The notes: generated from the letters alone by a model not told the origin. DNA of 64,000 nt from Janthinobacterium sp. FW305-129 (GCF_020858115.1 NZ_JACYMM010000001.1:310001-374000); one strand, 5' to 3'; positions 10,501-18,431 are shown, counted from the stretch's first letter. Made by a program: numbers and translations.

Positions 10501-12073
10501 CACCGGTGCGACCTTGAGCGGCACGGCCACGGTCAGTGGTTTTCTTAATGATAACGTTTCCGTCGTCGGCACGGGCAGCGGCAGCTTTGCCGACGCCAAC
10601 GCCGGCAGCGGCAGCGGCAAGCACGTTGCCGTGAGCGGCTACACGCTGACGGGCACGGATGCAAGCAATTACAACGTGGTGCAGCCGGGCAGCGTGACGG
10701 CCACCATCCACAAGGCCGACCTGATTCTGTCCGGCGGCAAGACCTATGACGGCAGCACTGCGGTGGCGGGCGGCACGCTGACGGCCACGGGCGTCGCGGG
10801 ACAGACCTTCAGCGTCGGCGGCGCCGGCGATGCCAGCAATCTGGCCAGCAAGAACGTGCAAACGGGTTCGGCGCTGGACAGCACCACCGGCCTCGTGCTG
10901 GGCAGCAGCGGCAATGGCGGCTTGTCTGGCAACTACAATGCGCTCGGCACGGCCGGCAGCAGCTATACGGTGACGGCCAAAGGCATCACTTTGACCGGCA
11001 TCGGCGCCATGGACAAAACCTATGACGCGACGACGACGGCGGCCCTGAATACGGCCAATGTGGCGTATTCCGGCATGATGGCAGGGGATCAGCTCGCTTT
11101 GGCAGGGCAGGGTATCGGCAGCTTTGCCAGCAAGGATGCCGGCGCCAACAAGACCGTCAGCGTATCCGGTTTCAGTTTGGGCGGGGCTGACGCCGGCAAC
11201 TACGTCGTCACGCAACCGACAGGCTTGAGCGCCACCATCAGCAAGGCCGAGCTGTCGCTGGCGGGCTTATCTATCGCAGACAAGGTCTACGATGCCACGA
11301 CTGCGGCGGCGATGAACGGCACCGCCAGTCTTTCCGGTGTCATGCTGGGCGACAGCGTCTCGCTGAGCGGCACGCGCACTGCCAGGTTCGCCGATAAACA
11401 TGTCGGCGCCAACAAATCCGTGACCATCAGCGGCTACGCGCTGAGCGGCGCGGACGCCGGCAATTACCATATCGTCGACGGCAAGGTGCTGACCGCCAGC
11501 ATTACGCCCGCATCGATTACGGTCAGCGGCATCACGGCGGCCGACAAGGTGTATGACGCCACCACGGGGGCCACGGTCTATACGGGCAATGCCATGCTGG
11601 CGGGCAAGTTCGCTTCGGATGTGATCACGCTGGCCTCGACCGGCCAGTTCGCTGACGCGGCCGCTGGCGACGGCAAGGCCGTTGATCTGCACACTGTCTA
11701 TGGCGGGGCCGATGCCGGCAATTACATCATTACCGGACAAGCGCGCGCCTTCGCCAGCATCAAGGCCGCGCCTGTCGTCACGCCCGTCACGCCGGACGTG
11801 AGCGTCGGCGCCACGCAGCTGCAGCAGATCCAGAGCGCGGTAACGCAAGTGCAGTCGTCTGTCTTGCCGCCGCAGGCCCTGGCGCAGCCGCAAGCATTGA
11901 ACCTGTCCTCGACGCTCGTGGTGCAGCGGAGCGGCGATGGTGGGCGTGCGCAAGAAGCGGCCGGCGCGCCGCTGCTCAACACCACGACAGGATTCGGCAC
12001 GCCTGCGCCGATGCTGCACATTCAAAATGGCGGCATACAGTTGCCGCTCGTCGCCACCAGCATCACAGAATAA
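4571..12073 (+). CDS. Giant TpsA adhesin with ESPR, haemagglutination domain and YDG repeats
   Basis: 2500-residue secreted beta-helical adhesin of the two-partner secretion type. It opens with an extended signal peptide region (MNRIYRLIWSHVHHAWV, then a hydrophobic core), followed by the TPS secretion domain at about residues 55-170 with the hallmark INPNGVLFG. A beta-helix part runs to about residue 600. About 20 YDG/MBG-type modules follow, each with K[TV]YD near its start and DAxNY near its end, to about residue 2390. The C-terminal 100 residues are low-complexity and may anchor or be processed. The partner TpsB gene begins 7 bp downstream. ATG 4571 has AGAGAAA before it; ATG 4586 is the alternative and matches the usual ESPR start. 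Confidence 0.95.
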   Translation: MRHASMNRIYRLIWSHVHHAWVIVPERTKGRGKAANRSLVFSALLAATPVAMAGPTGGQVTAGNGTISQSGATTTVTQASQNLSLNWQSFNTTSQETVNFVQPSASAIAVNRIADTNATRFFGQLNANGQVYLINPNGVLFGAGSQINVGGLVASTLDIGDAGLGGATRHFSGSGTGSIVNQGTINAAKGGYVAFIGNTVSNTGTINAAAGAAALGAGSDVTLSFSGDSLVNLQVKQSTLNNLAENGGLIKADGGAVWLSAGARDALVASVINNTGIIQARSVQNVNGSIVLTAGNAGTASNGGTLDASGSGGAGGGSVKVLGGTVKLAAGSAIDVSGEGGGTALIGGNFLGSGSEQRAHTAIVDAGASIKADAISRGNGGNVAVWSDNSTQFNGSITARGGAVSGNGGKVETSGKALKVNASASVSTAAPHGAAGEWLLDPDDILIGNASIWGNDYGINVDTRVLSTALNNGNVTIKTTGASASCTGTTCTPGKPGNGDIIILDGIGYGNDYSVNGNPSIPNWTSNTTLTLSAYRNVQFKLTNNVSYGGAIGNLGGGIVAEGAVNIVLKADNGARGTGTVFFDDLSAIDSNIFLANNAGTVSIYYNPGSYSTPADFTPYLNNPAQLTAYMAVNLNASIAPKVYDGTTTAGLAGVSSLLAMPTGLTLDTASQAASFADKNAGTDKAVTITGVRFTGGGTTVAYNGQHYYLNGLDSKTGTITPKSINVSGVSASDKTYDGTTTATLTGAGISSSDLVGGDVVSLAGGSATGTFADANAGGNKTVAVSGYALTGTDAANYNVVQPGSVTATIHKADLVLSGGKTYDGSTAVAGGTLTATGVAGQTFSVGGAGDAGNLASKNVQTGAALGSTTGLVLGSSGNGGLSGNYNALGTAGSSYTVMAKGITLTGIGAMDKTYDATTTATLNTANVAYSGMVAGDSLSLGGQGVGHFASKDAGANKTVSVSGFTLSGLDAGNYVVTQPSGVTATINKADLAVSGVSALNKTYDAGTGATLSGTATVSGFLNDNVSVVGTGTGSFADANAGGNKSVAVNGYALTGADASNYKLVQPGSVTATIHKADLILSGGKTYDGSTAVAGGTLTATGVAGQTFSVGGAGDASNLASKNVQTGAALGSTTGLVLGSSGNGGLSGNYNALGTAGSSYTVTAKGITLTGIGAMDKTYDATTAATLNTANAAYSGMVAGDSLSLSGQGVGSFATKDAGANKTVSVSGFTLSGIDAGNYVVTQPTGLSATIHKADLAVSGVSALNKTYDAGTGATLSGTATVSGFLNDNVSVVGTGTGSFADANAGGNKNVAVSGYALTGTDAANYNLVQPGSVTATIHKADLILSGGKTYDGSTAVAGGTLTATGVAGQTFSIGGAGDASNLASKNVQTGAALGSTTGLVLGSSGNGGLSGNYNALGTAGSSYTVTAKGITLTGIGAVDKTYDATTAATLNTANVAYSGMIAGDNVSLGGQGVGSFATKDAGANKTVSVSGFTLSGIDAGNYVVTQPTGLSATIHKADLAVSGVSALNKTYDAGTGATLSGTATVSGFLNDNVSVVGTGTGSFADANAGGNKNVAVSGYALTGTDAANYNLVQPGSVTATIHKADLILSGGKTYDGSTAVAGGTLTATGVAGQTFSIGGSGDASNLASKNVQTGAALGSTTGLVLGSSGNGGLSGNYNVLGTAGSSYTVTAKGITLTGIGAVDKTYDATTTATLNTANVAYSGMVAGDSLSLGGQGVGSFATKDAGANKSVSVSGFTLSGIDAGNYVVTQPSGVTATIHKAVLVLSGISAMDKTYDATTAAALNTANVTYSGMMAGDSLSLAGQGTGHFASKDAGVNKTVSVSGFTLSGLDAGNYVVTQPTNVTATINKAELVLSGISAADKTYDATTTATLNTANVAYSGMMAGDQLALAGQGIGHFASKDAGANKSVAVSGFSLGGADAGNYVVTQPTGLSATISKADLAVSGISALNKTYDAGTGATLSGTATVSGFLNDNVSVVGTGSGSFADANAGSGSGKHVAVSGYTLTGTDASNYNVVQPGSVTATIHKADLILSGGKTYDGSTAVAGGTLTATGVAGQTFSVGGAGDASNLASKNVQTGSALDSTTGLVLGSSGNGGLSGNYNALGTAGSSYTVTAKGITLTGIGAMDKTYDATTTAALNTANVAYSGMMAGDQLALAGQGIGSFASKDAGANKTVSVSGFSLGGADAGNYVVTQPTGLSATISKAELSLAGLSIADKVYDATTAAAMNGTASLSGVMLGDSVSLSGTRTARFADKHVGANKSVTISGYALSGADAGNYHIVDGKVLTASITPASITVSGITAADKVYDATTGATVYTGNAMLAGKFASDVITLASTGQFADAAAGDGKAVDLHTVYGGADAGNYIITGQARAFASIKAAPVVTPVTPDVSVGATQLQQIQSAVTQVQSSVLPPQALAQPQALNLSSTLVVQRSGDGGRAQEAAGAPLLNTTTGFGTPAPMLHIQNGGIQLPLVATSITE
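7015..11215 (+). repeat. Higher-order tandem repeat of 792 bp within the adhesin gene
   Basis: Three different YDG modules (about 90+87+87 residues) form a 264-residue unit of 792 bp. Units start near 7015, 7807, 8599 and 9391; after two extra modules a further partial copy starts near 10723. Bases 8250-8697 and 9042-9489 are identical over 448 bp, so the last duplication is recent or kept uniform by gene conversion. Copy number should vary between strains. Confidence 0.92.
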
Positions 12074-12080
12074 GAACCAC

Positions 12081-13775
12081 ATGACCACCCTATTCAAGCA
12101 ACCCATGTTGATGAAGCCCCTGTACGCCGCCTTGTTGCTGGTGCCACTCGATGCCTATGCCGCCGATCCGCAAACGACGCCGAATGCGGGATCCATCTTG
12201 CAACAATTGCAACCGGCGCTTCCTGCCGCCGCGAAGCCGAATGCGCCGACGCTCGAGGTAAAACCGAAGAGCGATGCCGGCTTGCCGCCGTCGCCGCCGA
12301 TTCAGGTGACGGCGCTGCGCATCACCGGCCATACCGCGTTTTCCACCGAGACGCTGCATGCGCTGCTTGCCGACCAGGAAGGTAAAAGCCTGACCTTGCC
12401 ACAACTCGACGAGGTGGCCGGGCGCATCACGGCCTATTACCAGGAGCGTGGATTTCCACTGTCGCGCGCCATCATTCCCGTCCAGTCGATTACCGGCGGC
12501 GTCATCCTGATTCAGGTCGTCGAGGCGCACTACGGCAAAGTCCGGCTCAACAACCGCAGCGAAGTCGGCGACGCCTTGCTCCAGGCCAGCCTGGCGCCGC
12601 TCAGCGGCGGGCAATTGATCGCCGATGCCGACCTCGATCGTGCCTTGCTGCTGCTGTCCGATGTGCCGGGCGTGGGCGTGAATGCGGTTCTCAAACCGGG
12701 CTCGGCGGTCGGTACGGCCGATATGGATGTCGAGGCCCGCTACGTCAGGGTTCCCCTGGCGAACATTTCGCTGGACAATTACGGCAGCCGCTACATCGGG
12801 CGCACTCGCCTGAGCGGCAACTTTAATATCGTCAACCCGTTTCATCATGGCGATATCCTGAGCGCTAACCTCGTCAGCACGGGCGAGGGCATGAACTATG
12901 GCCGGCTGGGATACGACACCTTGCTCAACGGCCAGGGAACCCGGATCGGTGGCGCGTATTCGGCATTGCATTACAAGCTGGGCAGCACCGCCAGGGCGCT
13001 CGATGCGAATGGTACTGCCAGGGTGGCCAGCCTGTGGGCGAAACAGCCATTGATACGCAGCAAGCAATTCAACGTTTATGCGCAATTGCAATACGATGCC
13101 AAAAATCTGCGCGATCATATCGATGTCAGCGGCCTGCGTACCGACCGGCATTTGCATAACTGGATCGCGAGCGTGAACGGCGATCTGCGCGACGGCCTGC
13201 TGGGCGGCGGCATGAGCATTGCCAGTCTGGGCTGGACCAGCGGGCGTGGCGGCTTCGATAATGGATCGGCGGCGGCAGCCGATGCCGCTACCGCCCGCAC
13301 CGGCGGCGGCTTTTCCAAGTGGAATGCGAATATCGCCCGTTTGCAGTGGCTGACGCCGCGCGACTCGCTGTACCTCAACTTCAGCGGGCAATGGGCCGAC
13401 GGCAATCTTGATTCTGCCGAAAAAATGACTGCCGGCGGCCCGTACACTGTCCGCGCCTATGACAGCGGCGCACTATCCGGCGACACCGGCTATGTGGGCA
13501 CGGTGGAAATGCGCCATGACCTGGGGGCGATGCCGTTCGGGAAATGGCAAGTGCTGGCGTTTGCTGACAGTGCCCATGTCAAGGTCAACCGCCATCCCTG
13601 GACCCGGGCGGAGAATAGCGCGACCCTATCCGGCGCCGGTGTCGGCCTGAACTGGGCCGGCCCCGGCCAGTGGCGCGCCAGCGTTTCCGTCGCTACGCGC
13701 CTGGGGGCGGTGCCGTCCATGCTGGCCAGGCCGTCGTCGGTGCGCGCGTGGCTGGTCGCGGGCAAGGGTTTCTGA
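12081..13775 (+). CDS. TpsB outer-membrane transporter (ShlB/FhaC/HecB family)
   Basis: 564 residues. Translocates the upstream TpsA adhesin across the outer membrane. A signal peptide (YAALLLVPLDAYAAD) is followed by a Pro-rich stretch, a POTRA-2-type domain (about residues 75-150, VTALRITGHTAFSTETL), a second POTRA and a C-terminal 16-strand barrel that ends in Phe, as expected for BamA-dependent insertion. The start at ATG 12081 lies 7 bp after the adhesin stop; ATG 12108 is an alternative. The frame stays open upstream into the adhesin, but that part codes no domain. Confidence 0.95.
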   Translation: MTTLFKQPMLMKPLYAALLLVPLDAYAADPQTTPNAGSILQQLQPALPAAAKPNAPTLEVKPKSDAGLPPSPPIQVTALRITGHTAFSTETLHALLADQEGKSLTLPQLDEVAGRITAYYQERGFPLSRAIIPVQSITGGVILIQVVEAHYGKVRLNNRSEVGDALLQASLAPLSGGQLIADADLDRALLLLSDVPGVGVNAVLKPGSAVGTADMDVEARYVRVPLANISLDNYGSRYIGRTRLSGNFNIVNPFHHGDILSANLVSTGEGMNYGRLGYDTLLNGQGTRIGGAYSALHYKLGSTARALDANGTARVASLWAKQPLIRSKQFNVYAQLQYDAKNLRDHIDVSGLRTDRHLHNWIASVNGDLRDGLLGGGMSIASLGWTSGRGGFDNGSAAAADAATARTGGGFSKWNANIARLQWLTPRDSLYLNFSGQWADGNLDSAEKMTAGGPYTVRAYDSGALSGDTGYVGTVEMRHDLGAMPFGKWQVLAFADSAHVKVNRHPWTRAENSATLSGAGVGLNWAGPGQWRASVSVATRLGAVPSMLARPSSVRAWLVAGKGF

Positions 13776-13816
13776 TTTTTTGGGCCTTGCCGATCTGGTA
13801 AGATAGGCAAGCTAAT

Positions 13817-13858
13817 GGCCGCCGCCTGGGCCGGCGGATTCATCCGGCGGCCTTCTTA
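13817..13858 (+). terminator. Putative intrinsic terminator after tpsB
   Basis: GGCCGCCG (13817-13824) pairs with CGGCGGCC (13845-13852), followed by TTCTTAC. The stem is strong and the T-tract weak. It separates the TPS operon from the kinase gene and may give partial termination. Confidence 0.45.
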
Positions 13859-13881
13859 CGCTCCCCGAACAAACTGTCCCC

Positions 13882-15279
13882 ATGGATCATCAAACAGCCA
13901 GCATTGCCTTGTCCCTTACACAGTTATGCATTTCGGCGACGATGATAGGCGTCTATTTTGCCGCACCCACCGAGCGTTATACGCGGCTGTGGGCCCTGTC
14001 CGGGGTGCTGACCGCTGCAGGAATGACCATCATCATACTCAACGCTTTCCGCCCGCCAGGCTTGCTGTTAATGGTGGGAAATACTGCATTATTTTCTGGC
14101 TGTGTCGTCGTGTGGGTCGGGCTGAGAGCTTTTTTTGGGAAACCGATCAGCCGCTGGGCGTATTTTCTTGTCGCCTTGTTTGCATGTTTATATTTTATAT
14201 TAATAGAAAATAAAGCGGAGTTTTCCTCCCGTGCCTGCCTCAGCAGCGCCAGCCTGGTTCTGGTTTTTATACTGTGCCTGCAAACGTTATTGGCACGCAT
14301 TCCTGAAGCCGCTTCCGGCAAGCTTGGCTATGCCCGCGAAATGGCAATTGCCGGTTTATTGATGCTGATTGCTGCGCATGTATTGCGCCTCGGCGTTTTA
14401 CTCTACAAACCTGCAACCGTCAGTGCCGCATTGCTGTCCCAGATTAATATCATCACCGTTTATCTGGTACCGCTCGCCGGCACCTTGTTATTTTTCCCGG
14501 CCTTGCTGCTGCTGTATTTTGAGCGCATCAAGCATCAACTATTGCTGTCATTGGAAGCGAAGCAGGAAGCGCTGGAAAATCAGACACGCTTCGTGCAGAT
14601 GTTTTCGCACGAATACCGTACGCCGCTGGCTGTCATCCGCACCAATCTGGATATTCTGCAAAATAAAGATCAGTCCAGCGGCCGGCACTTCGCTGCCAAC
14701 CTCGAAAAAATGCAGCGCGCGGTATTGCGGCTGCTTGAAGTGGCAGAAACCGCACTGCAAAGGGATCAGCATCATGACGGGAAAGCGGATATCGTCTGCG
14801 AACCGATTCTCATGCCGGACTTTCTGCGCAGTGTCATCGAAGAAGCCAGCGACTTCTGGAGCGAGCGTGCGCCGCAACTGGAATTGACGTATGCGCAAGT
14901 GATCGTTTTTCATGGAGACCGCAAGCTGCTGAAGACTGCACTGTTGAATCTGCTCGATAATGCGATCAAATATGGGCCGAAACAGGGGCTGGTCAGTATT
15001 CAATTGCGGAAAAATAATGCTGCATTGTTCCTCACGGTAGACGACAATGGCACCGGTATTCCAGAACATGAGCTCGGTCTGGTCTATGGCAAGTATTTCC
15101 GTGGCAGCCGCACCGGTTTCATCGCCGGCAGCGGCATCGGCCTGTATCTGGTACGGCGCATCATTGCGCAACATGCGGGCAGCATATTTCTGGCGAATCG
15201 TCCTGGCGGCGGCACTTCAGCGACGATCACCTTACCATTGCCGATAGAGGAGGCGCAAAGCGGTGCCATCGAATATTAG
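13882..15279 (+). CDS. Membrane sensor histidine kinase
   Basis: 465 residues. The N-terminal half holds about seven hydrophobic helices (residues 8-215) without a large periplasmic loop. A HisKA dimerisation helix with the phospho-accepting His243 in FSHEYRTPLAVIRTN follows, then a HATPase_c domain with the N box (NLLDNAIKYG), G1 (DDNGTGIP) and G2 (GSGIGLYLV). It signals to the response regulator whose GTG start overlaps the kinase stop. The 7TM-type sensor suggests a membrane or small-molecule signal. Its place straight after the adhesin/transporter pair makes control of that locus plausible but unproven. Confidence 0.92.
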   Translation: MDHQTASIALSLTQLCISATMIGVYFAAPTERYTRLWALSGVLTAAGMTIIILNAFRPPGLLLMVGNTALFSGCVVVWVGLRAFFGKPISRWAYFLVALFACLYFILIENKAEFSSRACLSSASLVLVFILCLQTLLARIPEAASGKLGYAREMAIAGLLMLIAAHVLRLGVLLYKPATVSAALLSQINIITVYLVPLAGTLLFFPALLLLYFERIKHQLLLSLEAKQEALENQTRFVQMFSHEYRTPLAVIRTNLDILQNKDQSSGRHFAANLEKMQRAVLRLLEVAETALQRDQHHDGKADIVCEPILMPDFLRSVIEEASDFWSERAPQLELTYAQVIVFHGDRKLLKTALLNLLDNAIKYGPKQGLVSIQLRKNNAALFLTVDDNGTGIPEHELGLVYGKYFRGSRTGFIAGSGIGLYLVRRIIAQHAGSIFLANRPGGGTSATITLPLPIEEAQSGAIEY

Positions 15280-15988
15280 AGTGTTATTGGTCGAAGATGA
15301 TGAGGATTTGCGCGATAGCGTGGTGGAATGGCTTGAACTGACGGGCATGCATATCATTGCAGTCCGCAATGCGGCCGAGTTTTATCAGGCTTTACCGAAA
15401 TGCGATTGTCAGATAGCCGTGATCGATGTCGGCCTGCCGGATCAGGATGGTTACGTGCTGGCCGAATATGTGCGAGCCAATACCAATATGGGCATCATCA
15501 TCCTGACCGCCCGCAGCGCGATAGACGACAAGCTCAAAGGTTATCGCTCTGGCGCAGACCATTACCTGGTCAAGCCCGTGGATTGCCGCGAATTGTCGGC
15601 GGTAATCGCCAGCATGGCGCAGCGGGTCAAGAAAGCGGGCGTGGAAGTGCCGGAAATCCCGGATCGGTGGACTGTCTTTTCTACGCAGTGGGAACTGCAT
15701 CTGGCCCAGGATGTTCAGGTGGCGCTGAGTCTGAAGGAATTGATGTTTCTCGAATTGCTGGCAAGCAGGCCTGGTTTGCCGGTACAAAAAAAGACGATCT
15801 TGAGCAAGCTGTATCAGCGCGATGACTACCATAGCGGCCGCTCGCTCGATTCGCTGGTGCGCCGCCTGCGTGCCAAAATCGTCAGCCGGACCGGCGTCGA
15901 TATCCCCATCCGTACCGTGCATTCAGTCGGATACTGCTTCGCTGGCGAGATTGCCCTGGTGGAGGGGGAGCCCGCGCAATGCTCATAG
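15263..15988 (+). CDS. OmpR-family response regulator
   Basis: 241 residues, GTG start at 15263 preceded by GAGGAGG, overlapping the kinase gene by 17 bp. The receiver domain has the acidic pair in VEDDED, phospho-acceptor Asp55 (VIDVGLPDQDG), Thr in LTARS and Lys in VKPVD. The C-terminal winged helix (about residues 140-235) has the typical KELMFLELLASRPG and RSLDSLVRRLRAKI helices. A DNA-binding output partner of the upstream kinase. Confidence 0.94.
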   Translation: MPSNIRVLLVEDDEDLRDSVVEWLELTGMHIIAVRNAAEFYQALPKCDCQIAVIDVGLPDQDGYVLAEYVRANTNMGIIILTARSAIDDKLKGYRSGADHYLVKPVDCRELSAVIASMAQRVKKAGVEVPEIPDRWTVFSTQWELHLAQDVQVALSLKELMFLELLASRPGLPVQKKTILSKLYQRDDYHSGRSLDSLVRRLRAKIVSRTGVDIPIRTVHSVGYCFAGEIALVEGEPAQCS

Positions 15989-16007
15989 CCGGAATGCGGC
16001 ACCGTGG

Positions 16008-16052
16008 GCCGATTAATAACCGATTAATAGCCGATTATTGGCCAATTAATGG
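16008..16052. repeat. Short degenerate tandem repeat (about 11 bp)
   Basis: Four head-to-tail copies of a (C)CGATTAATA-like unit lie between the convergent response regulator and decarboxylase-like genes and run into the 3' end of the latter. AATTAAT within it may act as a weak AT tract. It probably arose by slippage. Confidence 0.5.
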
Positions 16053-17021
16053 CTTCGGGGCATACAGCGCGCCCTGAAATTCCGGTACGTATTCATATTT
16101 CATCAGCTTCCCCAGCTTTAATGATTTGATATAGCTGGAAAAGCTGCCGTCGCCCAGTTTCAGGTCGACCGCTTCCGCGCTCGTGCTCGATGCGTGGCTG
16201 AGCTGGCGGGAAACGGCATAGCCGTAAGTGAGCTTGCCGGCGCCATCCTTGTTGGTGAAGCTGTTCGTTACCAGCTCGGCCTGGTTCGACAGGCCGCCCA
16301 GTTTTTTGCCCGCAAAAACAAAATCGAGCTTGCCCGTTGCGCTGTCCATGACCTCGAAGGCAACGTGACCTTCAGTTTCTTTCCGCTCGATACCGGTCAG
16401 CCACTTGGGCAGATTGTACCCAACGACACCGCGCACCCTGGCCAGTTCCGTGTTCACGGGCAGCTTGAGCACATAACCCCAGAAATCGTTGGACAGCGAT
16501 TGCCCCAGCAAGGTGAAAGGGCCGAAACTGGTGGTGCCGGGCTTGTTGGTCACGATCGCCAACGAAATTTCATTGTAGCTGTCGTTGTCGCAGTATTCAT
16601 AGGCGTAGGCCGTCAACGCCACCGCGCCCCGGCCCGGCCACACTTGCAGTGGCTGGACTTCCCGCAAAATATCTTCCGGCATCAGCTCCTTCAGCCTCGC
16701 CAGGTCTGCCGTAAAGACAGCCGTGATTTTGCTGTTTTTATAATAAAAATTCGGCGAATACGATTCGAAGCCGATGGCGACCTTTTCTTTTTGAATCCCC
16801 TTGAACCAGCTCAGGTCCAGCTCCGGCGCTTCCGCCGCAATCACCGATAGCGGCGGATTCGAGCGAAAGCGGTCGTACAGGCCGCCGGCCGCCACCGGCA
16901 CGTCATGGCCGGCGATATCAATGAGGACCTGCTTGTTTTCGGCAGGATTGTCAGCCCACGACGGGGCTGCGGCAGTACTCCATAGCAATGCGGATACTGC
17001 CGCGGCAATTTTCATGTTCAT
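16035..17021 (-). CDS. Exported acetoacetate-decarboxylase-like protein
   Basis: 328 residues from ATG 17021, which has AAAGG eight bases upstream; a GTG nine bases earlier is possible. A signal peptide (MKIAAAVSALLWSTAAAPSW) makes it periplasmic or secreted, unusual for this family. The body resembles acetoacetate decarboxylase: a LQVWPGRGAVALTAYAYEYC strand, a NEISLAIV strand and VVGYNLPKWLTG, which occupies the place of the GYPKK segment that carries the Schiff-base Lys. It follows the Old Yellow Enzyme gene by 28 bp, so both are probably co-transcribed. Catalysis is not certain. Confidence 0.7.
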   Translation of the reverse strand: MNMKIAAAVSALLWSTAAAPSWADNPAENKQVLIDIAGHDVPVAAGGLYDRFRSNPPLSVIAAEAPELDLSWFKGIQKEKVAIGFESYSPNFYYKNSKITAVFTADLARLKELMPEDILREVQPLQVWPGRGAVALTAYAYEYCDNDSYNEISLAIVTNKPGTTSFGPFTLLGQSLSNDFWGYVLKLPVNTELARVRGVVGYNLPKWLTGIERKETEGHVAFEVMDSATGKLDFVFAGKKLGGLSNQAELVTNSFTNKDGAGKLTYGYAVSRQLSHASSTSAEAVDLKLGDGSFSSYIKSLKLGKLMKYEYVPEFQGALYAPKPLIGQ

Positions 17022-17049
17022 TTCTTGCACCTTTCGTATTGGATTGGAA

Positions 17050-18300
17050 TCAATTCAGCGACAAGCCGCCGGGCGCCAGCCGGTTCATCCGGCGGCGATA
17101 CTGCCAATTCCTGACTTTGGTTTCCAGTTGCTGCATCAGCAGCGCCAGGGCAGGGGCCACATTCGGCCTGGTTTGCTTGCCCTGGCTCAAACGCCGCAGC
17201 TGATACTTCACCATCGCCATATAGCCGATCGACGACAGCACCTTGTTTTTCCAGGTGATGGCCCTGAGCATGGGGCTGGCCGAACGGTCGGAAAGCCATG
17301 CTTTCGGCAGATGCGGATCGATGGCCAGCGCCGTCCCCATGCCCGCCATGGCAATGCCGCTGCCCAGCACTTGCTCGACCACCTGGTAGCGGCGTATGCC
17401 GCCCGTCACCATGAGGGGCATCGTGGCCACGGTGGCGATGTCTTTGGCGAATTCCAGGAAATACGCTTCGCGGGCCAGGGTGCGGCCGTCGCGGGTCTGG
17501 CCATGCATGGCGGGGGCTTCATAGCTGCCGCCAGACAATTCGATCAGATCCACGCCCAGGCTGTTGAGCAGGGAAACCACCTGCCTGGCGTCCTCCTGCG
17601 TGAAGCCGCCTTTCTGGAAATCCGCCGAGTTGAGCTTGACGGCGACGGCAAAGCCTTTGCCCACGGCCTGCCGCACCCCGTTGACGACGTCGACCAGCAG
17701 CCGTGCCCGGTTCTCGAGCGAGCCGCCCCAGCGGTCCGTGCGTCTATTCGTCAGAGGGGAGAGGAACTGGCTGAGCAGGTAGCCGTGCGCCGCATGGATT
17801 TGCACGCCCGTAAAACCGAACTGTTCCGCCAGCCGGGCGCTGGCGACAAAGCGTTGTTTCACATCGGCAATATCGGCTTCCGTCATTTCCCGTGGCGCGG
17901 CAAACTGCTTGGAAAAATTGCCCAGGTCCATGGGCACGGCCGATGGCGCCATGGTTTGCTGTCCCATGGCGGCCGGCATCTGGCGTCCCGGGTGGTTGAT
18001 CTGCATCCAGATGTGCGCCCCGCGTGAACGGGCGGTCCGCGACCATTGCTCGAAGCGGGCGCCAGATTGCCCGGAATCGAGCACGACCCCGCCCGGTCCC
18101 GTCATGGCGCGCCGGTCGATCATCACGTTTCCAGTGATCATCAGGCCAACGCCGCCATCGGCCCACGATTGGTACAGGCGGATCAGCTCCTTTGAGGGCG
18201 CGTGATCGTTGTCGGCCATGTTTTCTTCCATGGCGGCCTTGGCAAGGCGGTTGGGTATGACTGCGCCATTGGGCAATGTCAGTGCGGTAAAGGGGTTCAT
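17050..18300 (-). CDS. Old Yellow Enzyme family NADH:flavin oxidoreductase
   Basis: 416 residues, cytoplasmic FMN-dependent ene-reductase or dehydrogenase with a TIM barrel. Seen motifs are NRLAKAAMEE near the N-terminus, QINHPGRQ, the substrate-anion pair in HAAHGYLLSQFLSP, NRRTDRWGGSLENR (a family signature) and a C-terminal phosphate-binding GGIRR. The ATG has GGAGA six bases before it. Transcription starts from a MerR-type promoter in the divergent region and continues into the decarboxylase-like gene. The substrate is unknown; reduction of electrophilic enones is typical. Confidence 0.93.
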   Translation of the reverse strand: MNPFTALTLPNGAVIPNRLAKAAMEENMADNDHAPSKELIRLYQSWADGGVGLMITGNVMIDRRAMTGPGGVVLDSGQSGARFEQWSRTARSRGAHIWMQINHPGRQMPAAMGQQTMAPSAVPMDLGNFSKQFAAPREMTEADIADVKQRFVASARLAEQFGFTGVQIHAAHGYLLSQFLSPLTNRRTDRWGGSLENRARLLVDVVNGVRQAVGKGFAVAVKLNSADFQKGGFTQEDARQVVSLLNSLGVDLIELSGGSYEAPAMHGQTRDGRTLAREAYFLEFAKDIATVATMPLMVTGGIRRYQVVEQVLGSGIAMAGMGTALAIDPHLPKAWLSDRSASPMLRAITWKNKVLSSIGYMAMVKYQLRRLSQGKQTRPNVAPALALLMQQLETKVRNWQYRRRMNRLAPGGLSLN

Positions 18301-18327
18301 GCTGATCTCCAGGGTTGCGATAGCCTC

Positions 18328-18358
18328 ACGATAAGCTTTAAGCTAACTTGAAGGTCAA
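18328..18358 (-). promoter_or_regulatory. MerR-type promoter for the OYE operon (19-bp spacer)
   Basis: On the minus strand TTGACC (18353-18358) and TATCGT (18328-18333) are separated by exactly 19 bp. The overlong spacer contains TTCAAGTT-AGC-TTAAAGCT, a direct repeat with 11-bp period that mirrors the one before the divergent merR gene. Confidence 0.8.
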
Positions 18359-18431
18359 GCCCTGAAATGCGATTTTTTTTGCCTGTGTCCCGTTCGCGAC
18401 ACGGGTTCGCGCACATGCCGCCATCCGCCGG

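Noticed and set aside
5579-11215. A 1878-codon open frame antisense to the adhesin gene
   Set aside because: It is open only because the repeated high-GC YDG units avoid stop codons in this phase. It has no start context, a low-complexity composition (RRRRVIGFVHGADAGQ repeated) and no domain, and the sense strand codes a clear TpsA.
7015-11215. Regular repeats resembling a CRISPR array
   Set aside because: The repeat period is 792 bp, the repeats are in frame and coding, and no cas gene is present.
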